From NCBI RefSeq assembly GCF_003054245.1, contig NZ_QBKR01000009.1, positions 58,073-122,072 on the forward strand: a DNA stretch of 64,000 nucleotides, in the 5' to 3' direction. A model generated the notes under the pieces. The model saw only the letters and a list, made by a program, of their open reading frames with translations. It was not told where the DNA came from and made no database searches. The position numbers and the translations under genes are program-made. Source of the stretch: Melghirimyces profundicolus (lineage in GTDB: Bacteria > Bacillota > Bacilli > Thermoactinomycetales > DSM-45169). Positions 8,872 to 15,324 of the stretch are shown here, in pieces. The stretch's first letter is position 1. The number at the start of each line of letters is the position of its first letter.

Positions 8872-9840
8872 ATGCAGGATATCAAGGTGAAATCTTTTCC
8901 TTTCGGAAACTTTCAGAAGCATGAGGAAAACCCGGTACTCTCCCCGGTCGGGGACGGCTGGGAGTCGAAGGATGTTTTCAATCCGGCGGCGGTGGTGAAA
9001 GACGGAAAAATTTATATGTTGTACCGGGCGGAGGACCAGACCGGACTCGGGAAGTGGAACGGCACTTCCCGCATCGGCCTGGCCGTCAGTGAAGACGGAA
9101 TTCATTTCGAGCGCCGGCCCGAACCCGTTCTCGTCCCCACCGAAGACTACGAAAAACCCGGCGGTTGCGAAGATCCGAGGGTGACCCGGATCGGGGATAC
9201 CTATGTCCTGACATACACCGCCTTTGACGGCGTCAGTGCGCGGCTCTGTCTCGCCGTATCCGAGGATCTGATCCACTGGGAAAAGAAGGGGATCGTGTTT
9301 CCGGGGTGGAAAGGAGATCAATCAAAGGAGTGGTCCAAGTCCGGGGCCATTCTGCAGGAAAAAGTCAACGGGAAGTATGTGATGTATTTCGGGGACAGTT
9401 CCATTTGGGTGGCCTATTCCAATGATGCCGTCCACTGGGAGCCCTTGGAGGAACCGGTTCTGCGGGTCCGGAAGGATCCGGAAGCCTTTGACAGCCTGCT
9501 GGTGGAACCGGGGCCCCAACCGATGATGACGGAAGAAGGGATTCTTCTCATCTACAACGGCGCCCGGAAGCTGGCGGAAGAAGGAAGAAGCGGTTCCGGT
9601 GGTATCCATCCGGCTCCGGTGCGCTATGAAGCGGGCCAGGTTCTCTTTTCCCGTGACGATCCCGCGAAAGTGATCCGACGGACGTCCGACTCCTTCTTTG
9701 CTCCGGAAGTGAGAGAGGAGCGGACGGGGCAAGTGGACAATGTGGTCTTTCTGGAGGGGCTGGTCGAATTGAAAGGGTGTTGGTACCTGTATTACGGAAT
9801 GGCGGATTCCCATATCGGCGTCGCCGTTTATCGTCCGTAG
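8872..9840 (+). CDS. Glycoside hydrolase family 130 protein (mannoside phosphorylase or mannosidase)
   Basis: A cytoplasmic enzyme of the five-bladed beta-propeller GH130 family, which phosphorolyses or hydrolyses beta-mannosides. Propeller-type repeats are visible (YMLYRAED, VLTYTAFD, YVMYFGDSS, ILLIYNGAR, YLYYGMADS). The family signature GCEDPRVT is near residue 101. The length of 322 aa fits. The start at ATG 8872 has GAAGGAG, which overlaps the stop region of the kinase gene before it. In this operon it would release mannose 1-phosphate (if a phosphorylase) or mannose from an imported disaccharide. Deciding between the two needs the phosphate-binding Arg/Lys/His set checked against GH130 subfamilies. 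Confidence 0.85.
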   Translation: MQDIKVKSFPFGNFQKHEENPVLSPVGDGWESKDVFNPAAVVKDGKIYMLYRAEDQTGLGKWNGTSRIGLAVSEDGIHFERRPEPVLVPTEDYEKPGGCEDPRVTRIGDTYVLTYTAFDGVSARLCLAVSEDLIHWEKKGIVFPGWKGDQSKEWSKSGAILQEKVNGKYVMYFGDSSIWVAYSNDAVHWEPLEEPVLRVRKDPEAFDSLLVEPGPQPMMTEEGILLIYNGARKLAEEGRSGSGGIHPAPVRYEAGQVLFSRDDPAKVIRRTSDSFFAPEVREERTGQVDNVVFLEGLVELKGCWYLYYGMADSHIGVAVYRP

Positions 9841-9942
9841 AACCGGTGAGGGGGAGCGGCATGGGTTGAGGGATCGGGAAAAGGAAGGAAAACTTCCTGA
9901 CTCAGCCTTGAGCAGAGGTTCAAGAAAAAAGGGGGAACCGGC

Positions 9943-10704
9943 ATGGTTCGTATCGGTTTGCAGTTGTATTCGGTGAAAGAAGCCGCTCAGGCGGATTTGT
10001 TGGGGACCGTGGAGAAAGTGGCGGAAATGGGGTACGACGGCGTAGAGTTTGCCGGATTTTTCGGACACGGGGCGCGGGAGATCCGCCGCGTTCTGGAGGA
10101 TACCGGGCTGAAAACGGCCGGGTCCCACCTCCCGCTGGATCAATTGCTTCCGGACCGGCTGGAGAAGACGATGGACTTCCACGAGGAACTCGGATGCCCG
10201 CTTCTGGTTTGCCCCTGGTTGCCGGAAGAGCTTCGGTCACCGGAAGGGTTTCGTGAGGTGGCCGGCATATTGGACCGCGCGGGCGAGATCTGCGCAAAAA
10301 GAGGGTTGGAGCTGGCTTACCACAATCACGATTTTGAATTCGATCCTCCCGAAGGCCCCAACGGGTTCGGAATTCTGTTCGACCACACGACCCGGGTGAA
10401 GATGGAACTGGATTGTTACTGGGCGGTCGACGCAGGGCTGGATCCCGGAGACCTGATCCGGAAGGATTCCGGACGATACGCGGCGCTCCATATCAAGGAT
10501 TTGAAACGGACTTCGGATGGGAACATCAGCACCGAGATCGGTGACGGGGAGATCGATAACGGCACCTTGGTGGAATTGGCCGAAAAAGAAGGGATCCCCT
10601 GGGTGATCGCCGAGCAGGAACATTTCCGCGGAGACCCCATGGAAAGTGCGGCGGTCAACGCCCGGGTGCTGAAGGCGCTGGTTCGGGGAGCGGAGTGTCC
10701 TTGA
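9943..10704 (+). CDS. Sugar phosphate isomerase/epimerase (xylose-isomerase-like TIM barrel)
   Basis: The AP_endonuc_2/xylose-isomerase-like fold, related to IolE and YcjR. Metal-ligand motifs are visible in order: LAYHNHDFEF (~residue 125), MELDCYWAVDAG (~150), LHIKDLK (~182) and AEQEHFRGDP (~223). The length of 253 aa is typical. It begins with AAAAAAGGGGG upstream of ATG 9943 and is the last gene of the sugar operon; a strong terminator follows. The exact reaction is not predictable, but it probably interconverts a sugar or sugar phosphate made by the upstream genes. Confidence 0.8.
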   Translation: MVRIGLQLYSVKEAAQADLLGTVEKVAEMGYDGVEFAGFFGHGAREIRRVLEDTGLKTAGSHLPLDQLLPDRLEKTMDFHEELGCPLLVCPWLPEELRSPEGFREVAGILDRAGEICAKRGLELAYHNHDFEFDPPEGPNGFGILFDHTTRVKMELDCYWAVDAGLDPGDLIRKDSGRYAALHIKDLKRTSDGNISTEIGDGEIDNGTLVELAEKEGIPWVIAEQEHFRGDPMESAAVNARVLKALVRGAECP

Positions 10705-10716
10705 AGACATCTTTGG

Positions 10717-10757
10717 CGGGGGCCGGAGGCGCAGAGTAACCGCGCCCCGGCCCCTTT
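10717..10757 (+). terminator. Terminator of the sugar operon
   Basis: GGGGCCGG pairs with CCGGCCCC and is followed by TTTT. A second hairpin (10772-10796, AACAGCCCT against AGGGTTGTT, then T-rich) follows directly. Confidence 0.75.
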
Positions 10758-10866
10758 TGTCCATTCACCTGAACAGCCCTCTTTCGAAAGGGTTGTTTTT
10801 GTCAAAGGGACAGGCCGCCGTTCATACATTGGTAGAAGCGAACAAGGATCACGAGGAGAGTGACAT

Positions 10867-11052
10867 ATGAGAGTGGTGATGAACCTCTCCGGAGATGAAT
10901 GGTTGGCGGCGCTTACCTGCATTGAACGGCGGTACAACGATGTGCGGAGAAAGGTGCTGGAGGGGGACCGAAAGGGCCGCAGCATTCACCGATACCGCGA
11001 AGAAGCCCTGTTGTTGGCAAGAGTAATCGAAGAACTGAAACACCAAAAATAA
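10867..11052 (+). CDS. Small basic protein of unknown function (61 aa)
   Basis: Not recognised. The sequence is mostly helical by eye: NLSGDEWLAALTCIERRYND, then a basic central part, ending in LLLARVIEELKHQK. GAGGAGAGTGACAT precedes ATG 10867, and a rho-independent terminator follows the stop, so it has the signals of a real single-gene unit. No signal peptide or membrane segment. Confidence 0.65.
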   Translation: MRVVMNLSGDEWLAALTCIERRYNDVRRKVLEGDRKGRSIHRYREEALLLARVIEELKHQK

Positions 11053-11057
11053 GGCGG

Positions 11058-11080
11058 CACCCCGTGGTTCGGGGTGTTTT
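11058..11080 (+). terminator. Terminator after the 61-aa gene
   Basis: CACCCC and GGGGTG with a 7-base loop, followed by TTTTT. Confidence 0.7.
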
Positions 11081-11114
11081 TCCATTCGGGCGACACGGTC
11101 AGGTGAAATAGAAA

Positions 11115-11145
11115 CGGACCCACGCGGAATATCTGCGTGAGCCCG
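11115..11145 (-). terminator. Terminator after the thioredoxin gene
   Basis: CACGC/GCGTG core extended by GGGC-type flanks, followed on the minus strand by a T-rich stretch; located 40 bases past the thioredoxin stop. Confidence 0.5.
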
Positions 11146-11185
11146 TCTTTCAAGGATTCAGCAGTTGGGCGGACGTCTGCTCCTG

Positions 11186-11497
11186 TTATTCAGAGTGGGC
11201 GAATTCTTTGACCTCCTTTTCGGAAATCAATCCCAAGGAACGATTGGTTTCTTTCCCGTTTTGGATTCGGATGAGGGTGGGGATGCTTCGTATCCCGAAC
11301 TTGTCTGCAAGTTCCGGATTTTGATCGACATCGACATAATAAAAATCGACCGCTGTTTCCTGTTCTGCAACTTCTGAGACCACCGGTCTCAATTGACGGC
11401 ATGCCGGTCACCAATCGGCCCCGAATTCAAGAATGACGGGCTTGGTTGCATTTTGGACCAACGCATCGTAATCGGCGCTGCTGATGGATTTGACCAC
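11186..11497 (-). CDS. Thioredoxin-like protein with in-frame UGA at the first active-site position (candidate selenocysteine protein)
   Basis: A 103-residue thioredoxin if the UGA at 11410-11408 is read through. The frame begins at GTG 11497 with AAAGGGGGG nine bases upstream. The residues up to the UGA end in VILEFGADW, then comes UGA, then PACRQLRPVVSEVAEQ, a middle region with VDVDQNPELADKFGI, and the cis-proline loop RSIPTLIRIQNG. The order W-U-P-A-C puts UGA exactly at the nucleophilic Cys of the thioredoxin WCxxC motif (position 30; Cys33 kept). Total length equals a standard thioredoxin. A 7-bp hairpin with GGU loop follows (see separate entry). A plain annotator would call a truncated ORF from TTG 11392. 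The alternative is a nonsense mutation (TGC or TGT to TGA) or a sequencing error. Confidence 0.7.
11375..11391 (-). promoter_or_regulatory. Candidate bacterial SECIS hairpin
   Basis: Minus-strand sequence TGAGACC-GGT-GGTCTCA forms a perfect 7-bp stem. The loop begins 24 bases after the UGA codon, inside the 16-37 base window known for bacterial SECIS elements. The small apical loop contains the G and U that SelB contacts in the E. coli fdhF element. It lies inside the coding region, as bacterial SECIS elements do. Confidence 0.5.
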
Positions 11498-11705
11498 TTG
11501 ATATCACCCCCCTTTTTTAAAACCATCCGGAGAACTGCCTTTCCACACCTTTTATTATGGTGCATGGTCCTTCATAATATGCCGGGAACCCGTGTCAGGG
11601 AATCTCACGCGATCCCGCCCCGGGGGAGACAGGTCCGAAACGGGATCGAAGAGTTTTTTCCGATGGGGTATAATGGACGGGTGTGAAACGTGGGAGGATG
11701 GAATC

Positions 11706-12575
11706 ATGGAAGATCGGTTGAAACAAACGGAAAACCATTTTCGGGAGATCGATCGGTGGCGGATCCTGTTGGAACCCCGGGAGGAACAGGGGGGTCTCAG
11801 CTACGCCATGGAAGAGGCCGTCGGGGAGGCGGTGGCCCGGGGGGAGGCTCCCGCTACGATCCGGCTTTGGCGGGGGCCGCAGGCCCTGGTGGTGGCCAAA
11901 AAGGACATCCGGACTCCGAAGGCGCTCCGGGCCGCCCGCATGATGAAGCAGGTGGATTGGCCGGTCTATGTCCGCCAGAGCGGGGGCACCGCCGTACCCC
12001 ACGGTCCGGGTACGCTGAACCTTTCCCTTTTTTTACCCCGTCCGAAAGAGATGAAGTGGAACATCGACGAAATCTACCGAATGCTGGGTTTTCCACTGAT
12101 GCGGATGCTGGAGCGGACCTTTGGTCTGGAGTCCTGTTTCGGCGAAGTTCCCGGCTCATTCTGTGATGGCCGGTACAATGTGGTGGTCCGGGGGAAAAAG
12201 ATCGTGGGCACTTCCCAGATCTGGAAAGGCGGTCCCGCAGGGCTTACCTCCAAGCGTCCCGGATACATCCTGGCCCATGCCACGCTGCTCACCCGGATTG
12301 ACCGGGAGCAGGCGGTTTCCGCCCTGAATGCTTTCTATGAGATGGCGGAAGGCACCCGGCCCGTCTATATTGACACCGTGGCCACCCTTTCCTCCTTTGT
12401 GTCTGCCGCCCCGGAAGAGGTGGAGCGACGGACCTGGGAAGGGCTCTTGGAAGTGGTCCGGGATCTGACCGGGGTGCGGACACCCGGCTCTCCATCGGAA
12501 AAAGAACGGGAAGAAGCGGCACGGTACCAGGAACATTGTCTTCCGGAACATTATGAAAAACGGTTGAAAGCGTGA
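11706..12575 (+). CDS. lipL: Octanoyl-[GcvH]:protein N-octanoyltransferase (LipL type)
   Basis: Member of the BPL/LplA superfamily. In Bacillales, LipL moves octanoyl groups from GcvH to E2 subunits of 2-oxoacid dehydrogenases during lipoate assembly. Visible features are YVRQSGGTAVPHGPGTLNLS (~residue 90-115), the active-site region EVPGSFCDGRYNVVV (~145-160) with the Cys expected to carry the acyl intermediate, and GKKIVGTSQIWK. It is 289 aa, close to B. subtilis LipL. The start is ATG 11706, where GGGAGGATGGAATC precedes it; longer in-frame starts are unsupported. Monocistronic, with a terminator downstream. LipM or LplA would be the alternatives, but length and motif fit LipL best. Confidence 0.8.
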   Translation: MEDRLKQTENHFREIDRWRILLEPREEQGGLSYAMEEAVGEAVARGEAPATIRLWRGPQALVVAKKDIRTPKALRAARMMKQVDWPVYVRQSGGTAVPHGPGTLNLSLFLPRPKEMKWNIDEIYRMLGFPLMRMLERTFGLESCFGEVPGSFCDGRYNVVVRGKKIVGTSQIWKGGPAGLTSKRPGYILAHATLLTRIDREQAVSALNAFYEMAEGTRPVYIDTVATLSSFVSAAPEEVERRTWEGLLEVVRDLTGVRTPGSPSEKEREEAARYQEHCLPEHYEKRLKA

Positions 12576-12588
12576 ACTTTTCTCGACG

Positions 12589-12612
12589 ACGGCCCCGGAT
12601 GGGGCCGTTTTG
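12589..12612 (+). terminator. Terminator after lipL
   Basis: ACGGCCCC and GGGGCCGT with a GGAT loop, followed by TTTT. Confidence 0.8.
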
Positions 12613-12620
12613 ATGTTATT

Positions 12621-12642
12621 CAAAACGCCCCGGAATCCGGGG
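12621..12642 (-). terminator. Terminator after the yhfK-like gene
   Basis: On the minus strand, CCCCGGATTCCGGGG followed by CGTTTTG, ten bases beyond the stop. Confidence 0.65.
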
Positions 12643-12652
12643 CCCGGTGCGG

Positions 12653-13291
12653 TTACAGAGACGTCACTGCCTCGATCACGGGGGTGTTGCCGGGGAGAAG
12701 GTCGTAAGCCTTTCGGATGGTATTGGGGGCATCCAGGGTGGCGGCCAGAGCCAGGGCGACATCTTCCCGGGGAATGGGATCGGGGCGGAAGTCGAGGTCT
12801 TCGGCGAGGCTGACGTTGCCCGTACCCTTGTCATTGGACAGGCGTCCCGGTCGGACGATGGTGTATTGAAGACCGCTCTGTTTCAGCCGGTCGTCGGCCT
12901 TCTTTTTGGCCACCAGGTAATGCTGCAGTTTTTCAGGGCCGGTTTCCGGCGTTTTGGCCCGGAGGGCACTCAGCATGATATACCGCTCTACCCCATGTTT
13001 TTCCGCTTCCTCGATGGACCGGACCGCACCCAGATGATCCACCCGTTCCGTTTTGTCCGGTCCGGTGTGAGCTCCGGAACCCGCCGCGAAAATGATCCCC
13101 TCGCATCCTTTCACGGCGTGGGAGAAATCCTGTTCCAGGTCGGCCAGGACGGTTTGGGCCCCCATTTTCTCCAACGGGGGAGCCTGTTGTTCGTCCCGGA
13201 TCATGGCCCGGACTTCGTGTTCGCTCCGGCCCAGGAGCCCCACCAGCCGCTTGCCCACCTGTCCGTTGGCACCGATCACCAATACGCGCAT
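12653..13291 (-). CDS. yhfK: NAD(P)-binding SDR-type oxidoreductase (YhfK family)
   Basis: An atypical short-chain dehydrogenase with N-terminal Rossmann motif VIGANGQVGKRL and NAD(P)H-binding layout. Conserved YhfK-like parts are GIIFAAGSGAHTG, RYIMLSALRAK and YTIVRPGRLSND. The length of 212 aa matches B. subtilis YhfK. The physiological substrate is unknown; the family is often called NAD-dependent epimerase/dehydratase-like or NmrA-like. AGGAGGGATTGC precedes ATG 13291. It is convergent with lipL and has its own terminator. Confidence 0.8.
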   Translation of the reverse strand: MRVLVIGANGQVGKRLVGLLGRSEHEVRAMIRDEQQAPPLEKMGAQTVLADLEQDFSHAVKGCEGIIFAAGSGAHTGPDKTERVDHLGAVRSIEEAEKHGVERYIMLSALRAKTPETGPEKLQHYLVAKKKADDRLKQSGLQYTIVRPGRLSNDKGTGNVSLAEDLDFRPDPIPREDVALALAATLDAPNTIRKAYDLLPGNTPVIEAVTSL

Positions 13292-13423
13292 GCAATCCCT
13301 CCTGCTGTTTTCTCTCCTACACTATACCCCAAATCCCCGGATTGCCAACAGGGCTGGAGCTTCCTTTCATCTCATGGACACCGGACAAAAAAAATTTATT
13401 TTTTCCATTTTTTGAAGGGATAG

Positions 13424-13444
13424 TTTATTCGTTTATCGAATAAA
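13424..13444 (+). promoter_or_regulatory. Perfect inverted repeat upstream of the ABC exporter
   Basis: TTTATTCG-tttat-CGAATAAA, an 8+5+8 dyad about 120 bases upstream of the first exporter gene, in an AT-rich region. It is a good candidate operator for a drug-responsive TetR/MarR-type regulator, though none is encoded nearby. Confidence 0.45.
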
Positions 13445-13463
13445 TTGGGATGCGTAAAAGGGT

Positions 13464-13536
13464 GAAGGAGGATTCAACCCATGTAAGAAGGGACGGAGCT
13501 CTTTTTTGAATCGCTTTCGGAAAAGGAAGAGTCCTT
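13464..13536 (+). promoter_or_regulatory. Exporter leader: strong ribosome binding site with ATG-TAA and a hairpin
   Basis: GAAGGAGG (13464-13471) is followed nine bases later by ATG immediately followed by TAA (13481-13486), a minimal start-stop ORF. Downstream, GGAC...CTCTTTTTT (13491-13507) can pair with AAAAGGAAGAGTCC (13521-13534), using G-U pairs. The exporter's own ribosome binding site (AAAGGAG, 13546-13552) is a poor 14 bases from its ATG. Related BmrCD exporters in B. subtilis are controlled by translation of a leader ORF (bmrB); a similar logic is possible here but not shown. Confidence 0.35.
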
Positions 13537-13566
13537 GACATATACAAAGGAGTGCGTCTTTTTTAA

Positions 13567-15312
13567 ATGAACACGTTCAAACGGTTGAAGGGTTTTTATT
13601 GGCCGTACCGAAAATATTTCTTCACTTCCATTCTGACCCTCTTGCTGGTGACGGGGATCACGGTGATCTATCCCTTGGTTCTCAAGTTGACCATTGACGG
13701 GGTGATCGGAGAAGGAAAATACGAATGGGTTCCCTGGATCGCCGGGGGGTTTCTCCTGTTGATGACGCTGAAAGCGGTCGCTACCTATTTCCATCAGTAT
13801 TACGGGGATCTGTTCGGCATCCGGGCCGTTTACGAACTGCGGAACGCGCTTTACCGGAAAATGGAAGTGCTTCCCTTCCGGTTCTACGACAGCGCCAAAA
13901 CGGGGGATTTGATGTCCCGGCTGACTGCGGACGTGGAGGCGTTCCGTTTTTTTCTCTCCTTCGGTTGCGCCCAGTTTGTCAACTTCCTGCTCCTTCTCAC
14001 CTTCGGTTTGGGGATTATGATCTGGCTCAACCCGATGTTGGCTGTGGTTACCCTGATGGCCATGCCGTTCCTGGCGGTCACGGTCTACCGGTTCGACCGC
14101 AAGGTGCACCCCGCTTTTAAGGGGATCCGCCGTTCCTTCGCCGAGCTCAACACCCGGGTGCAGGAAAACATCAGCGGGATGAACACCGTCAAGGCGATGT
14201 CCCGGGAAGATTTTGAAATGGAGCGGTTTGACCGGAAAAATCAAAGCTACAAGTGGACCAACGTGGAGACGGGGAATATTTGGGGCACCTATTTTCCCCT
14301 GATGGAACTCATCGGGAACATCTCCGTGGTGGCCTTGTTGGCTTACGGGGGGGGGCTGGTGATCCGGGGGGAAATGCTTCTCGGGGAACTGGTTGCCTTT
14401 TTCAGCCTGATCTGGTACATCATCGGTCCGTTGATGTTCCTCGGGTTTATCATCAATACCTACTCCCAGTCGAAGGCGGCGGGAGAACGCCTCTTGGAAG
14501 TCTTGGATGAATCGGAAGACATCCGGTCCCGACCGGACGCTGTGAAAGTCGATCGCCTGGAAGGACATGTCTGTTTTGAAAACCTTTCCCATCGGTATCC
14601 CGGTACGGAGGAATGGGCACTGAGAAACGTCAGCTTCGATGCCCCGCCGGGGAAAGTGATCGGGATGATCGGGGCCACCGGTGCGGGGAAGACCTCCCTG
14701 ACGCAGCTTATCTCCCGTTTTTATGAGTCGTCGGGAGGTAACCTTTGGGTCGACGGAAGGCCGGTGGAAGATTATGATCTGAAGTCCCTTCGCAAAAACA
14801 TCGGGGTGGTGTTCCAGGAGTCCTTCCTCTTCTCCTCCACCATTCGGGACAATATCGCTTACGGAAATCCGGAGGTTTCGATGGAGAAGATCCGGCAGGC
14901 GGCGGAGCGGGCCCAAGCTGCCGAGTTCATCGAAGCGTTGCCCGAGGGATACGACACCGTTCTGGGCGAACGGGGCCTCGGACTCTCCGGGGGACAGAAG
15001 CAGCGGCTGGCCATCGCCCGGGCTTTGGTGATCGATCCGAGCATCCTGATCCTGGATGACGCCACCAGTGCCGTTGACATGGAGACGGAGCAAAAGATCC
15101 AGGCCGCCTTCCGGGAAGTGATGAAGGGGAGAACCACCTTCATCATCGCCCATCGGATTTCCTCGGTGAAAGACGCCGATGAAATCCTGGTGCTGGAGGA
15201 AGGCCGGATCATCGAGCGGGGAACCCATGAGGAACTTCTTCGGGGGAAGGGCACCTACCGGCGGATTTACGACATTCAGTTCAGGGACCGGGAAGCGGTC
15301 CACACATCATGA
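13567..15312 (+). CDS. Heterodimeric ABC exporter subunit (degenerate-site half, BmrC/YfiB-like)
   Basis: A half-transporter with six membrane helices (residues ~1-310) and an ATPase domain (~330-580), probably exporting drugs or lipids. The ATPase has Walker A GATGAGKTS, Q-loop VVFQESFLF, signature LSGGQKQR and Walker B ILILDDATSAVD with switch His IIAHRISS. The residue after the Walker B Asp is Asp instead of the catalytic Glu, the hallmark of the degenerate half in heterodimers such as BmrC. Its partner is the next gene, 12 bases on. The length of 581 aa is normal. Confidence 0.9.
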   Translation: MNTFKRLKGFYWPYRKYFFTSILTLLLVTGITVIYPLVLKLTIDGVIGEGKYEWVPWIAGGFLLLMTLKAVATYFHQYYGDLFGIRAVYELRNALYRKMEVLPFRFYDSAKTGDLMSRLTADVEAFRFFLSFGCAQFVNFLLLLTFGLGIMIWLNPMLAVVTLMAMPFLAVTVYRFDRKVHPAFKGIRRSFAELNTRVQENISGMNTVKAMSREDFEMERFDRKNQSYKWTNVETGNIWGTYFPLMELIGNISVVALLAYGGGLVIRGEMLLGELVAFFSLIWYIIGPLMFLGFIINTYSQSKAAGERLLEVLDESEDIRSRPDAVKVDRLEGHVCFENLSHRYPGTEEWALRNVSFDAPPGKVIGMIGATGAGKTSLTQLISRFYESSGGNLWVDGRPVEDYDLKSLRKNIGVVFQESFLFSSTIRDNIAYGNPEVSMEKIRQAAERAQAAEFIEALPEGYDTVLGERGLGLSGGQKQRLAIARALVIDPSILILDDATSAVDMETEQKIQAAFREVMKGRTTFIIAHRISSVKDADEILVLEEGRIIERGTHEELLRGKGTYRRIYDIQFRDREAVHTS

Positions 15313-15324
15313 GGGGGTGATGGT

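Noticed and set aside
11190..11414. Alternative 74-aa ORF overlapping the thioredoxin in another frame
   Set aside because: It has no protein character; the thioredoxin frame on the same strand has clear family motifs.
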